Assembly: GCF_051020975.1 (NCBI RefSeq)
Contig: NC_135034.1
Span: 744,001-808,000 of the forward strand
DNA from: Osmia lignaria lignaria
Taxonomy: Eukaryota > Arthropoda > Insecta > Hymenoptera > Megachilidae
Reading direction: 5' to 3'
Length of the DNA: 64,000 bases
Positions 39,086-54,445 of the stretch are shown piece after piece; the first letter of the stretch is position 1, and each line of letters begins with the position of its first letter. The translations under genes and the position numbers were made by a program. A model generated the notes under the pieces. It was not told where the DNA came from and did no database searches. It saw only the letters and a program-made list of their open reading frames with translations.

Positions 39086-42000
39086 TAATGTTATATACTA
39101 ATCCCTGCCCACAGATCAATGTATATTTAATAGCGATATCATTATTACTATATCTACATTAGATATAATGTTATATACTGATCCCTGCCCACAGTTCAAT
39201 GTACCTATACTTAATAACAATATCATTAGTACTATATCCACATCATATATAATGTAATATACCGATTCCTTCCCACAGATCAACGTAGATTTAATAACAT
39301 CATTCATACTATATCAACACTAGGTATAATGTAATATAGTGATTACATCCCACAGATCAAGGTACATTTAATAACAACATCATTCATACTATATCTACAT
39401 TGGATATAATGTATTATACTGGTCCCTTCCCACAGATCAAGGTGCCTACATTTAATAACAACATCATTCATACTATATCTTCATTGGATATAATGTAATA
39501 TACTGATCCCTTCCCACAGGTCAATGTACATACAATAGCAAAATCGTTATTACTATATCTACATTAGGTATAATGTAATGTATTTACTACATCCTACAGA
39601 TCATTGTACATTTAATAAGATCATTCATGCTATAGCTAAATTGGATATAATGTAATATACTCACCCCTTCCCACAGATCAAGGTACCTACATTTAATAAC
39701 AATATCATTATTACTACATCTACATTAGATATAATGCAATATACGGATTCCTTCCCACAGATCAATGTACATTTAATAACAACATCATTCATACTATAAC
39801 TACATTGGATATAATGTAATATACTGATCCCTCCCCACAGATCAATGTACATTTTATAACAACATCATTCATACTATATCTACATTCGATATAATGTAAT
39901 ATACTGATCCCTTCCCATACGTCAATGTACATATAATAGCAAAATCGTTATTACTATATCTACATTAGGTATAATGTAATATACTGATCCCTGCCCACAG
40001 ATCAATGTACCTACATTTAATAACAATATCATTAGTACTACGTCCACATTACATATAATGTAGTATACTGATTCCTTCTCACAGATCAGTGTAGATTTAA
40101 TAACAACATCCTTCATACTATATCAACACTAGGTATAATGTAATATACTGATCCCTTCCCACAGACCAAGGTGCCTACATTTAGTAACAATATCATTATT
40201 ACTATATCTACATTAGATATAATGTAATATCCTGATCCCTGCCCACCGGTCAATGTACATTTAATAACAACATCGTTCATACTATATCCACATTAGGTAT
40301 AATGTAATATAGTGACTACGTCCCACAGATCAATGTACCTACATTTAATAACATTATCATTAATACTATATCTACATGAGACATAATGATATATACTAAT
40401 CCCTGCCCACAGATCAATGTATATTTAATAGCGATATCATTATTACTATATCTACATTAGATATAATGTTATATACTGATCCCTGCCCACAGTTCAATGT
40501 TCCTATACTTAATAACAATATCATTAGTACTATATCCACATCATATATAATGTAATATACTGATTCCTTCCCACAGATCAACGTAGATTTAATAACAACA
40601 TCATTCATACAATATCAACACTAGGTATAATGTAATATAGTGATTACATCCCACAGATCAAGGTACATTTTATAACAACATCGTTCATACTATATCTACG
40701 GTGGATATAATGTAATATACTGATCCCTTCCCATAGACCAAGGTGCCTACATTTAGTAACAATATCATTCATACTATATCAACACTAGGTATAATGTAAT
40801 ATAGTGATTACATCCCACAGATCAAGGTACATTTTATAACAACATCGTTCATACTATATCTACATTGGATATAATGTAATATAATGATCCCTTCCCACAG
40901 ACCAAGGTGCCTACATTTAGTAACAATATCATTATTACTATAACTACATTAGATATAATGTTATATACTGATCCCTGCCCACAGTTCATTGTACCTATAC
41001 TTAATAACAATATCATTAGTAGTATATCCACATCATATATAATGTAATATACTGATTCCTTCCCACAGATCAACGTAGATTTAATAACAACATCATTCAT
41101 ACTATATCAACACTAGGTATAATGTAATATAGTGATTACATCCCACAGATCAAGGTACATTTTATAACAACATCGTTCATACTATATCTACATTGGATAT
41201 AATATAATATACTGATCCCTTCCGACAGATCAATGTACATTTAGTAACACCATCATTCATACTATATCTACACTGGATATAATACAATATACGGATTCCT
41301 CCCCACAGATCAATGTACATTTTATAACAACATCATTCATACTATATCTACATTGGATATAATGTAATATACTGATCCCTTCCCATACATCAATGTACAT
41401 ATAATAGCAAAATCGTTATTACTATATCTACATTACGTATAATGTAATATACTGATCCCTGCTCACAGATCATTGTACCTATATTTAATAACAATATCCT
41501 TAGTACTATATCCACATTACACATAATGTAATATACTGATTCCTTCCCACAGATCAACGTACATTTAATAACAACAGCATTCATACTATATCAACACTGG
41601 GTATAACGTAATATAGTGATTACATCCCACAGATCAAGGTACCCACATTTAATAACAATATCATTAGTGCTACGTCCACATTACATATAATGTAGTATAC
41701 TGATTCCTTCTCACAGATCAGTGTAGATTTAATAACACCATCATTCATACTATATCTACACGAGGTATAATGTAATATAGTGATTACATCCCACAGATCA
41801 ATGTACATATAACAACAACATCATTCATACTATATCTACATTGGATATAATGTAATATACTGATCCCTGCCCACCGGTCAATGTACATTTAATAACAACA
41901 TCATTCATACTATATCTACACGAGGTATAATGTAATATAGTGATTACGTCCCACAGATCAATGTACATATAACAACAACATCATTCATACTATATCTACA

Positions 42001-42482
42001 TTGGATATAATGTAATATACTGATCCCTTCCCACAGGTCAATGTACATACAATAGCAAAATCGTTATTACTATATCTACATTAGGTATAATGTAATGTAT
42101 TCACTACATCCTACAGATCATTGTACATTTAATAACATCATTCATGCTATAGCTAAGTTGGATATAATGTAATATACTGATCCTTTCCCACAGATCAAGG
42201 TAGCTACATTTAATAACATTATCATTAATACTATATCTACATGAGATATAATGTTATATACTAATCCCTGCCCACAGATCAATGTATATTTAATAGCGAT
42301 ATCATTATTACTATATCTACATTAGATATAATGTTATGTACTGATCCCTGCCCACAGTTAAATGTACCTATACTTAATAACAATATCATTAGAACTATAT
42401 CCACATCATAAATAATGTAATATACTGATTCCTTCCCACAGATCAACGTAGATTTAATAACAACATCATTCATACTATATCA
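39086..42482. repeat. Type I satellite, further partial copy of the 9-kb unit
   Basis: It matches 1-3,395 (offset 39,085) and 15,682-19,078 (offset 23,404). Marker bases differ, for example T at 40,130 against C at 16,726, and G at 42,063 against T at 18,659. No gene is seen. Confidence 0.86.
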
Positions 42483-45453
42483 ATACTAGGTATAATGTAA
42501 TATAGTGATTACATCCCAGAGATCAAGGTACATTTAATAATAACATCATTCATACTATATCTACATTGGATACAATGTAATATACTGATCCCTTCCCAAA
42601 CGTCAATGTACATATAATAGCAAAATCGTTATTACTATATCTACACTAGGTATAATGTGATGTAGTGACTACATCCCACAGCTCGTTTTACATTTAATAA
42701 AAACATCATTCATGGTATAGCTAAATTGGATATAATGTTATATACTGATCCATTCCCACAGATCAATGTACATTTAGTAACACCATCATTCATACTATAT
42801 CTACACTGGATATAATACAATATACGGATTCCTCCCCACAGATCAATGTACATTTTATAACAACATCATTCATACTATATCTACATTGGATATAATGTAA
42901 TATACTGATCCCTTCCCAAACGTCAATGTACATATAATAGCAAAATCGTTATTACTATATCTATACTAGGTATAATGTAATATAGTGATTACATCCCACA
43001 GATCAAGGTACATTCTATATCGATATCATTATTACTATATCTACATTAGATAAAATGTAATATACCGATCCCTTCCCACAGATCAAGGTGCCTACATTTT
43101 GTAACAATATCATTATTACTATATCTTCATAAGATATAATGAAATATACTAATCCCTGCCCACAGATCAATGTATATTTAGTAGCGATATCACTATTACT
43201 ATATCTACATTGGATACAATGTAATATACTGAACCCTCCCCACAGATCAATGTACCTACATTTAACAACAATATCATTAATACTACGTCCACATTGCATA
43301 TAATGTAATATGCTGATTCCTTGCCACAGATCAGTGTACATTTAATAACAACATGATTCATTACATATCTACATTGGGTACAATGTAATATAGTGATTAC
43401 ATCCCACAGAACAATGTACATGTAATATCGATATCATTACTACTATATCTACATTAGATATAATGTAATATACTGATCCCTGCCCATAGTTCAATGTACC
43501 TATATTTAATAACAATATCATTAGTACTATATCCACATCACATATAATGTAATATACTGATTCCTTCCCACAGATCAATGTACATTTAACAACAGCATCA
43601 TTCATACTATGTCTACATTGGATATAATGTAATATACTGATCCCTTCCCACAGATCAATGTACATATAATAACAATATCATTATTACTATAACTACACTA
43701 GATATAATGTATAAATACTGATTCCTTCCCTCAGATCAATGTACATTTAATATCGATATCATTATTACTATTTCTACATTAGATATAATGTAATATACTG
43801 ATCCCTTCCCACAGATCAAGGTATCTACATATAATAACAATATCATTATTACTATATCTACACTAGATATAATGCAATATACGGATTCCTTCCCACAGAT
43901 CAATGTACATTTAATAACAACATCATTCGTACTATATCTGCATTGGATATAATGTAATATACTGATCCCTTCCCACAGGTCAATGTACATACAATAGCAA
44001 AATCGTTATTACTATATCTACATTACGTATAATGTAATGTACTTACTACATCCTACAGATCATTGTACATTTCATAACATCATTCATGCTATAGCTAAAT
44101 TGGATATAATGTAATATACTCACCCCTTCCCACAGATCAAGGTACCTACATTTAATAACAATATCATTATTACTACATCTACATTAGATATGAAGTAATA
44201 TACTGATCCCTGCCCACAGTTCAATGTACCTATATTTAATAATTATATCATTAGTACTATATCCACATCATATATAATGTAATATACTGATTCCTTCCCA
44301 CAGATCAATGTACAGTAACAACAACATCATTCATGCTATGTCTACATTGGATATAATGTAATATACTGATCCCTTCCCACAGATCAATGTACATATAATA
44401 ACAATATCATTATTACTATAACTACACTAGATATAATGTAATATACTGATTCCTTCCCTCAGATCAATGTACATTTAATATCGATATCATTATTACTATT
44501 TCTACATTAGATATAATGTAATATACTGATCCCTTCCCACAGATCAATGTACATTTGGTAACACCATCATTCATACTATATCTACACTGGATATAATACA
44601 ATATACGGATTCCTTCCCACAGATCATTGTACATTTAATAACATCATTCATGCTATAGCTAAATTGGATATAATGTAATATATTGATCCTCTCCCACAGA
44701 TCAAGGTAGCTACATTTAATAACATTATCATTAATACTATATCTACATGAGATATAATTTTATATACTAATCCCTGCCCACAGATCAATGTATATTTAAT
44801 AGCGATATCATTATTACTATATCTACATTAGATATAATGTACTATACTGATCCCTGCCCACCGGTCAATGTACATTTAATAACAACATAGTTCATACTAT
44901 ATCTACACGAGGTATAATGTAATATAGTGATTACATCCCACAGATCAATGTACATATAACAACAACATCATTCATACTATATCTACATTGGATATAATGT
45001 AATATACTGATCCCTTCCCACAGGTCAATGTACATATAATAGCATAATCGTTATTACTATATCTACATTAGGTATAATGTAATGTATTAACTACATCCTA
45101 CCGATCATTGTACATTTAATAACATCATTAATCCTATAGCTAAATTGGATATGATGTAATATACTGATCCTTTCCCACAGATCAAGGTAGCTACATTTAA
45201 TAACAATATCATTATTACTACATCTATATTAGATATAAAGTAATATACTGATCCCTGCCCACAGTTCAATGTACCTATATTTAATAATAATATCATTAGT
45301 ACTATATCCACATCATATATAATGAAATATACTGATTCCTTCCCACAGATCAATGTACATTAACAACAACATCATTCATGCTGTAGCTAAATTGGATATA
45401 ATGTAATATACTGATCCCTGCCCACAGATCAATGTACGTACATTTAATAACAA
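42483..45453. repeat. Type I satellite, right copy of the 19.1-22.0 kb segment
   Basis: It is a near-identical direct copy of 19,079-22,049, with the same 'ataaatactgattcc' irregularity near 43,710. No gene is seen. Confidence 0.84.
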
Positions 45454-47943
45454 TATCATTAGTACTATGTCTACATTAGATATAATGTCATTTATACATT
45501 CATTCCCACAGAGCAATGTACATTTAATAACAATATCATTAGCACTATATCTACATGCGATATAATGTAATATACTGATTCATTCCCACAGATCAATGTA
45601 CATTTAATCACAATATCATTAGTACTATATCTACATTGGATGTAATGTTATATACTGATTCATTCCCACAGATCAATGTACATTTAATACCAATATCATT
45701 AGTACTATACCTATATTTTATATGTAATGTAGATTGAATAACAATATCATTATTACCATATCTACATTAGATATAATGTAATATACCGATTCATTCCCAC
45801 AGATCAATGTACATTTAATAACAGTATCATTAGTACTATACCTACATTAGATATGTAATGTAGATTTAATAACAATATCATTATTGCCATATCTACATTA
45901 GATAGAGTGCAATATACGGATACGTTCCCACAGATCAATGTTCATTTAATAACAATATCATTGATATTATGTCTACATTCCATATGTAGTGTACATTTAA
46001 CAACAAAATCGTTATTACCATATCTACATACGATAAAGTGTAATATACTGATTCCTTCCCACAGATCAATGGACATTTAATAACAATATCATTAGTACTA
46101 TACCAACATTAAATATGTAACGTAGATTTAATAACAATATCATTATTACCATGTCTACATTAGATACAATGTAATATACTGATTCCTTCCCACAGATCAA
46201 TGTACATTTAATAACAGTATCATTATTTCTATATCTACACTAGATATAATGTCATATACAGATTCATTCCAACAGATCAATTTACATTTAATCACAATAT
46301 CGTTAGTACTATATCTACATTAAGTATGAAATGTAGATTTAATAACAATATGTTTATTACCATATCTACATTAGATATAATGTAATATGCTGATTCCTTC
46401 CCACAGATCAATGTACATTTCATACCAATATCATTAGTACTATATCTACATTAGATATGTAATGTACAATTAATAACAATATTATTATTATCATATCAAC
46501 ATTAGATATAATGTAATATACTGATTACTACCGACAGATCAATGTAAATTTAATAACAATATCATTAACACATATCTACATTCGATATAACGTAATATAC
46601 TGATTCATTCCCGCAGATCAATGTACATTTAATAACAATAACATTATTACTATATGTACAATATATATAATGTCATGTACAGATTCATTCAAACAGATCA
46701 ATGTACATTTAATCACAATATCATTAGTACTATATCTACATTCGATATAATGTAATATACTGATTCATTCCCACAGATCAATGTACATTTAACAACAATA
46801 TCATTTTTACTATTTGTACAGTAGATATAATGTCATATTCAGATTCATTCCCGCAGATCAAAGTACATTTAATAACAATATCATTAGTACTACATCTACA
46901 TTCGATATAATGTAATATACTGATTCCTTCCCACAGATCAATGTACATTTGATAGCAATATCATTATTACTACATCCACATTAGATATGTAATGTACATT
47001 TAATATGAATATCATCGGTACTATATCTACATTCGATATAATGTAATATACTGATACCTTCCCACAGATCAATGTACATTTAATAACAATATCATTGGTA
47101 CCATATCTACATTCGATACAATGTAACATAATGTTTCATTCCCACAGATCAATCTACATTTAATAACAATATCATTATTACCATCTCTACATTAGATATA
47201 ATGTCATTTACAGATTCATTCCCACAGATCAATGTACATTTAATACCAATATCATTAGTACTATATCTACGTTAGATATGTAATGTACAATTAATAGCAA
47301 TATTATTATTACCATATCTACATTAGATATAATGTAATGTACTGATTCATTCCCATAGATCAATGTACATTTAATAACAATATCATTAGTACTATACCTA
47401 CATTAAATATGTAATGTAGATTTAATAACAATATCATTATTACTATATCTACAATAGATATAATGTCCTGTACAGATTCATTCCAACAGATCAATGTACA
47501 TTTAATCACAATATCATTAGTACTATATCTACATTCGATATAATGTAATCTACTTATTCGTTCCCACAGATCAATGTACATATAATACCAATATCATTAG
47601 TACTATATCTACATTAGATATCTACATTAGATATGTAATGTAGAATTAATAACAATATTATGATTACTATATCTAAATTTCATATAATGTAATATACTGA
47701 TTCATTCCCACAGATCAAAGTACATTTAATCACAATATCATTAGTACTATATCTGCATTAGATGTTCATTTAATATCATTATTACCATATCTACATTAGA
47801 TATTATGTAATATACTCATTCCTTCCCACAGATCAATGTACATTTAGTAACAATATCATTAGTACTATATCTGCATTAGATATGTAATGTACATTTAATA
47901 CCAATATCATTAGTAGTATGTCTACATTAGATATGTAATGTAC

Positions 47944-48467
47944 GTTTAATAACAATATCATTATTACCATATCCACATTAGATATAAGGTAATCTACTGA
48001 TTACTACACACAGATCAGTGTACATTTAATAAGAATATCATTGGTACTATATCTACATTCGATATAATGCAATATACTGATTCATTCCCACAGATCAGTG
48101 TACACTTAATACCAATATCATTAGTACTATATCTACATTCGATATAATGTAATATACTGATTCATTCCGACAGATTAATGTACATTTAATAACAATATCA
48201 TTATTACTATATCTACAATAGATATGTAATGTTCATTTAATATGAATATCATTATTACCATACCTACAGTAGATATAATGTCATTTACAGATTCATTCCC
48301 ACAGATCAATGTACCTTTAATAACAATATCATTAGTACTATATCTACATTAGATATGTAATGATCATTTAAAAACAATATCATTATTACCATATCTACAT
48401 TAGATATGTAATGTACATTTAATACCAATATTATTAGTAGTATATCTACATTAGATATGTAATGTAC
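47944..48467. repeat. 524-bp satellite segment absent from the left 18-kb copy
   Basis: The offset to the left copy changes from 23,404 to 23,928 here. The extra sequence begins like 25,696 onward ('tacgtttaataac', then 'ggtaatctactgatt') and from about 48,060 follows 27,240-27,600, including the short-monomer run. It is thus a mosaic of monomers found elsewhere in the same type II block. Insertion here or loss in the left copy are both possible. Confidence 0.8.
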
Positions 48468-51400
48468 ATTTAATAACAGTATTATTATTATCATATCTAC
48501 ATTAGATATAATGTAATATACTGATTCATTCCCACAGACCAATGCACATTTAATCACAATATCATTAGTACTATTCCTACATTAGATATGTAATGTAGAT
48601 TTAATAACAATATCATTATTACCATATCTACATTAGATATAATGCCATATACTGATTCCTTTCCACACATCAATGTAGATTTAATAACAATATCATTAGT
48701 ACTATATCTACATTCGATATAATGTGATATACTTATTCGTTCCCACAGATCAATGTACATTTAATAACAATATCATTAGTACTATATCTACATTAGATAT
48801 GTAATGTTCATTTAATAACAATATCATTAGTACTACATCTACATCCGATATAATGTAATATACTGATTCCTTCCCACAGATCAATGTACATTTGATAGCA
48901 ATATCATTATTACTACATCCACATTAGATATGTAATGTACATTTAATATGAATATCATTGGTACTATATCTACATTCGATATAATGTATTATACCGATTC
49001 CTTCCCATAGATCAATGTACATCTAATACCAATATCATTAGTACCATATCTACATTCGACATAATGTAATATACTGATTCCTCCCGACAGATCAATGTTC
49101 ATTTGATAATAATATCATTAGTACTATATCTACATTGGATATAATGTTATATACTGATTCATTCCCACAGATCAATGTAGATATAATACCAATATCATTA
49201 GTACTATATCTACGTTAGATATGTAATGTACAATTAATAGCAATATTATTATTACCATATCTACATTAGATATAATGCAATATACTGATTCATTCCCATA
49301 GATCAATGTACATTTAATAACAATATCGTTAGTACTATACCTACATTAAATATGTAATGTAGATTTAATAACAATATCATTATTACTATATCTACAATAG
49401 ATATAATGTCCTGTACAGATTCATTCCAACAGATCAATGTACATTTAATCACAATATCATTATTACCATATCTACATTAGATATTATGTAATATACTCAT
49501 TCCTTCCCACAGATCAAAGTACATTTAATAACAATATCATTAGTACTATATCTGCATTAGATATGTAATGTACATTTAATACCAATATCATTAGTAGTAT
49601 ATCTACATTAGATATGTAATGTACGTTTAATAACAATATCATTATTACCATATCCACATTAGATATAAGGTAATCTACTGATTACTACACACAGATCAGT
49701 GTACAATTAATAACAATGTCATTAGTACTACATCTACATTCGATATTATTTAATATACTGATTTATTACCACAGATCAATGTACATTTAATAACAATATC
49801 ATTATTACCATATCTACATTAGATATTATGTAATATACTGATTCCTTCCCACAGATCAATGTACATTTAATACCAATATCATTAGTACTATATCTACATT
49901 AGATATAAGGTAATCTACTGATTACTACACACAGATCAGTGTACAATTAATAACAATGTCATTAGTACTACATCTACATTCGATATTACTTAATATACTG
50001 ATTTATTCCCACAGATCAGTGTACATTTAATACCAATATCATTAGTATTATATCCACATTAGATATGTAATGTTCACTTAATGACAATATCATTATTACT
50101 ATATCTACAATAGATATAATGTAATATACGGATTCATTCCCACAGATCAGTGTACATTTAATACCAACATCATCAGTACTATATCTACATTAGATATGTA
50201 ATGTTCATTTAATAACAATATCATTATTACCATATCTACATTAGATATAATGTAATATACTGATTCCTTCCCACAGATCAATGTACATTTATTAACAATA
50301 TCATTGGTACTATATCTACATTCGATATAATGTAATATACTGATTCATTCCCACAGATCAATGTACATTTGATAGTGATATCATTATTACTATATCTACA
50401 TTACATCAAATGTAATGTACTGATTTCTTCCCACAGATCAAGATACCTATGTTTAGTGACAACATCATTAGTACTATATCTACATTCGATATAATGTAAT
50501 ATACTGATTCATTCCCACAGATCAATGTACATTTAATAACAATATCATTAGTACTATATCTACATTAGATATGTAATGTTCATTTAATAACAATATCATT
50601 ATTACCATATCTTCATTACATATTATGTAATATACTGATTCCTTCCCACAGATCAATGTACATTTAATCACAATATCATTATTACTATATCTACAGTAGA
50701 TATATTGTCATATTCAGATTCATTCCCACAGATCGAAGTACATTTATTCACAATATCATTATACTATATCTACATTAGATATGTAATGTACATTTAATAC
50801 CAATATCATTATTACCATACCTACATTGGATATTATGTAATATACTGATTCCTTCCCACAGATCAATGTACATTTGATGACAATATCATTAGTACTATAT
50901 CCACATTCGATATAATGTAATATACTTATTCGCTCCCACAGACCAATGTACATATAATACCAATATCATTAATCCAATTTCTACATTAGATATGCAATGT
51001 ACATTTAATAACAATATCATTATTACCATATCTACATTAGATATAATGTAATATACTGATTCATTCCCACAGATCAATGTGCATATAATCCCAATATCAT
51101 TGGTACTATATCTACATTACATATGTAATGTACATTTAATAACAATATCATTATTACCATATCCACATTAAATATAATGCAATATACTGATTCATTCCCA
51201 CAGATCAGTGTACACTTAATACCAATATCATTAGTACTATATCTACATTCGATATAATGTAATATACTGATTCATTCCGACAGATTAATGTACATTTAAT
51301 AACAATATCATTATTACTATATCTACAATAGATATGTAATGTTCATTTAATAACAATATCATTATTACCATACCTACAGTAGATATAATGTCATTTACAG

Positions 51401-52033
51401 ATTCATTCCCACAGATCAATGTACCTTTAATAACAATATCATTAGTACTATATCTACATTAGATATGTAATGATCATTTAAAAACAATATCATTATTACC
51501 ATATCTACATTAGATATGTAATGTACATTTAATACCAATATTATTAGTAGTATATCTACATTAGATATGTAATGTACATTTAATAACAGTATTATTATTA
51601 TCATATCTACATTAGATATAAGGTAATCTACTGATTACTACACACAGATCAATGTACAATTAATAACAATGTCATTAGTACTACATCTACATTCGATATT
51701 ATTTAATATACTGATTCATTCCCACAGATGATTGTACATTTAATAACAATACCATTAGTACTATATCTACATTAGATATAATGACATATACAGATTCATT
51801 CCCACAGATCAATGTACATTTAATAAGAATATCATTATTACCATATCTACATTAGATAGTATGTAATATACTGATTCCTTCACACAGATCAATGTACATT
51901 TAATAACAATATCATTAGTACTATATCTACATTCGATATAATGTAACATACTGATTCATTCCCACAGATCAGTGTACATTTAATTCCAATATCATTAGTA
52001 TTATATCCACATTAGATATGCAATGTTCATTTA

Positions 52034-54445
52034 ATGACAATATCATTATTACTATATCTACAATGGAGCAAGGTTCCATCCCCTGTTCGGGGGTGGAACC
52101 TCCAAACGCTCCAGAAGGAGGTCTTCGAAGAGGCCCTCCAAGTCGGGATGCAGAACATTTTGCAGCCCGACGGAGGGCCGTGGACCCGGCTATCGCTGGA
52201 GCGGTTCGTCGACGCAAACATGGACGCCATCCATAAAGCGTGCGACGCGTCGTTGAGCCGCGGAAAGCCACGCAGTGCCAGACGGCCTGCCTACTGGTGG
52301 TCGAGCGATATCGCCGACCTCCGGAGGTACTGCCATCGTCTGCGGAGAGCAGCCCAGCGTGCGAGGCGCACCACCGACGGAGAGGCCCTGTGGGAATCCT
52401 ACAGGGCCAAGCGCCGCGAGTTCCGCCACGCTATTCGTGTGAACCAGCGGCGCTGCTGGGAGAACCTTCGAGAGGAGGTCAACCGAGATCCGTGGGGTCT
52501 AGGGTACCGTATTGTGCGTCGCAAGATCGGTGCCCAAAACGGTCCCGCGGTGTTACCCGCAGACGAGGCATCGGCGATCGTGGACGCCCTCTTTCCGGAC
52601 CACCCGCCAAGAGTGCGACAGCCAACTGGGCTGCAGGTGGAGGAGTTCCCCCCCTTCACCATGCAGGAGATGCAAGATGCAGCTCGGACCTTCCGCAACA
52701 GGAAAGCCCCGGGCCCAGACGGCATCCCAGCAGAGGTCGTGAAGCTGGCAGTTGAGCTTCAACCACGACCGATGCTGGAAATGCTAAACGCATGTCTGGG
52801 GTCCGGCATTTGGCCGACCCGATGGAAAGTGCAGCGCCTTGCGCTAATCAACAAGGGGAAGGGGCAGCTAACCGGTCCGTCCGCATACCGCCCTATATGT
52901 ATGCTGGACACGGCCGGTAAGCTGCTGGAAAAAATGATCAGGCCCCGCCTCCTAGAAGCTTTCCGGGAAGCGGGCGATCTATCGGATCGGCAATACGGCT
53001 TTAGACGCGGAAGGTCCACAGTTGACGCCGTACGGGTGGTCCTGGATGCCGCCGATAAGGCGGAGTCCGGCAACCGGCATAGCTGGCATGTCGTCCTCGT
53101 AGCCACGTTCGACGTCAGGAACGCCTTCTACTCGGCGAGTTGGGCGGGGATACTCGCGGCCCTGAAGAACAGCTTCCAGGTGCCGGAATATCTCCTCCGT
53201 ATGATGGAGAATTACTTCTCCGACCGTGTCTTGGTCTACGACACGGTCGAGGGGAGACGGAGGAGAAAAGTCTCTGCAGGAGTAGCCCAGGGGTCCATCT
53301 TAGGACCGGACTTCTGGAACGCGTTCTACGACGCCATCCTGCGGATCGAGTATCCCAGTCAGGCGTTCCTGGTGGGCTACGCGGACGACATAGCGGTAGT
53401 TATTGTCGCCTGCGACACGGAGTGCGCACAGTTCGGCCTTAATCAGGTCATGAGGCGGATCGAGAGGTGGATGAATGACGCGGGTCTTCGGTTAGCTACG
53501 GAGAAGACCGAGCTCGTCGTCCTGTCAAGGCGAAGGATCCCAACAGAGATACCTTTCAAGGTGGGGATCCACACCATCATCGCCAAGTCCGCCGTTAGGT
53601 ACCTGGGGGTCCTGCTTGACAGCAAGCGGACCTTCTGGGCACAGATACGGCAGGCGGCCGACAGGGCGGCAGCAACCGCGTCGTGCCTCGCCCGCCTCAT
53701 GGCGAACATCGGAGGCCCAAGGCCGGCGAAGCGGAGGCTGCTCATGACCTCCGTAGAGTCCGTCCTGCTGTACGGCGCGGAGATCTGGGCTGGAGCCCTC
53801 CGCTTCGGAAAGCACCGTCGGAGATTAACGGCGGTTCAAAGGAGGTGCGCGCTTCGGGTAGCCTGTTCCTACAGAACTGTCGCGGAGCCAGCTGTGTTGG
53901 TGATAGCTGGAATGTTGCCCATAGACCTGCTTGCCCACGAGCGCAAGCAGGTTTATGAGGCGAAGAGGAGCGGCCAGGACACGGCCGACGCGAAGAGGGT
54001 GGCTCGAGAGGCCACCCTGCATCGCTGGCAGCAGCGTTGGACTGAACAGGCACGGGGACGCTGGACGGCTAGGCTAATTCCAAGCATCGCCCCCTGGTTA
54101 AATAGGACGCACGGCGAGGTGGACTACTACCTTACCCAATTCCTGAGCGGGCACGGATATTTCCGTGCGTATCTGTTTAGGATGGGTAAGGCCACCTCGC
54201 CAGTGTGCGATTATGGCTGCCAGGATGCAGGGGATAGTGCCCAGCACACCCTCTTCCAATGCGGACGCTGGGCGGCCGAGAGGAATGCCCTCCAACAGGG
54301 GGTTGGCCCCGTCACCCCCGACAACATCGTGGGGGTGATGCTGCAGACATTGCAGACCTGGAGCGCCGTTGCCAATTATGTGCGACGGTTGCTCCAGCAG
54401 AAGAAGCAGGAGGAGAGTCGGTGGAATCCCCTAAACCCAGTGTAG
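52034..54445 (+). CDS. Truncated R1-clade ORF2: reverse transcriptase and zinc knuckle (copy 2)
   Basis: The 803-residue translation is identical to that of 28,106-30,517. The single base difference (53,284) changes Val417 from GTG to GTA, in the motif B segment AGVAQG, and is silent. As in copy 1, the first 10 residues are satellite-derived, the native start and endonuclease domain are absent, and the linker, all RT motifs (D360; YADD 449-452) and the CCHC knuckle (C725, C729, H738, C743) remain. There is no promoter evidence; expression would need read-through from the satellite. With no ORF1 or endonuclease it could act only if partner proteins were supplied by intact elements elsewhere. 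Confidence 0.91.
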   Translation: MTISLLLYLQWSKVPSPVRGWNLQTLQKEVFEEALQVGMQNILQPDGGPWTRLSLERFVDANMDAIHKACDASLSRGKPRSARRPAYWWSSDIADLRRYCHRLRRAAQRARRTTDGEALWESYRAKRREFRHAIRVNQRRCWENLREEVNRDPWGLGYRIVRRKIGAQNGPAVLPADEASAIVDALFPDHPPRVRQPTGLQVEEFPPFTMQEMQDAARTFRNRKAPGPDGIPAEVVKLAVELQPRPMLEMLNACLGSGIWPTRWKVQRLALINKGKGQLTGPSAYRPICMLDTAGKLLEKMIRPRLLEAFREAGDLSDRQYGFRRGRSTVDAVRVVLDAADKAESGNRHSWHVVLVATFDVRNAFYSASWAGILAALKNSFQVPEYLLRMMENYFSDRVLVYDTVEGRRRRKVSAGVAQGSILGPDFWNAFYDAILRIEYPSQAFLVGYADDIAVVIVACDTECAQFGLNQVMRRIERWMNDAGLRLATEKTELVVLSRRRIPTEIPFKVGIHTIIAKSAVRYLGVLLDSKRTFWAQIRQAADRAAATASCLARLMANIGGPRPAKRRLLMTSVESVLLYGAEIWAGALRFGKHRRRLTAVQRRCALRVACSYRTVAEPAVLVIAGMLPIDLLAHERKQVYEAKRSGQDTADAKRVAREATLHRWQQRWTEQARGRWTARLIPSIAPWLNRTHGEVDYYLTQFLSGHGYFRAYLFRMGKATSPVCDYGCQDAGDSAQHTLFQCGRWAAERNALQQGVGPVTPDNIVGVMLQTLQTWSAVANYVRRLLQQKKQEESRWNPLNPV
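52052..52064 (+). repeat. Left target-site duplication of LINE copy 2
   Basis: CTATATCTACAAT is identical to the TSD of copy 1 and lies at the same junction with GGAGCAAGG. Confidence 0.92.
52072..52100 (+). other. Hairpin at the 5' truncation point, copy 2
   Basis: It is the same 12-pair stem with 5-nt loop as at 28,144-28,172, beginning 7 nt inside the element. Confidence 0.74.

Larger units (their letters stand above)
45454..52064. repeat. Type II satellite, left of LINE copy 2
   Basis: It repeats 22,050-28,136 with an extra 524 bp, and shows the same switch from type I to type II at about 45,454. The 80-bp and 51-bp monomer order is otherwise conserved. No gene is seen. Confidence 0.87.
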
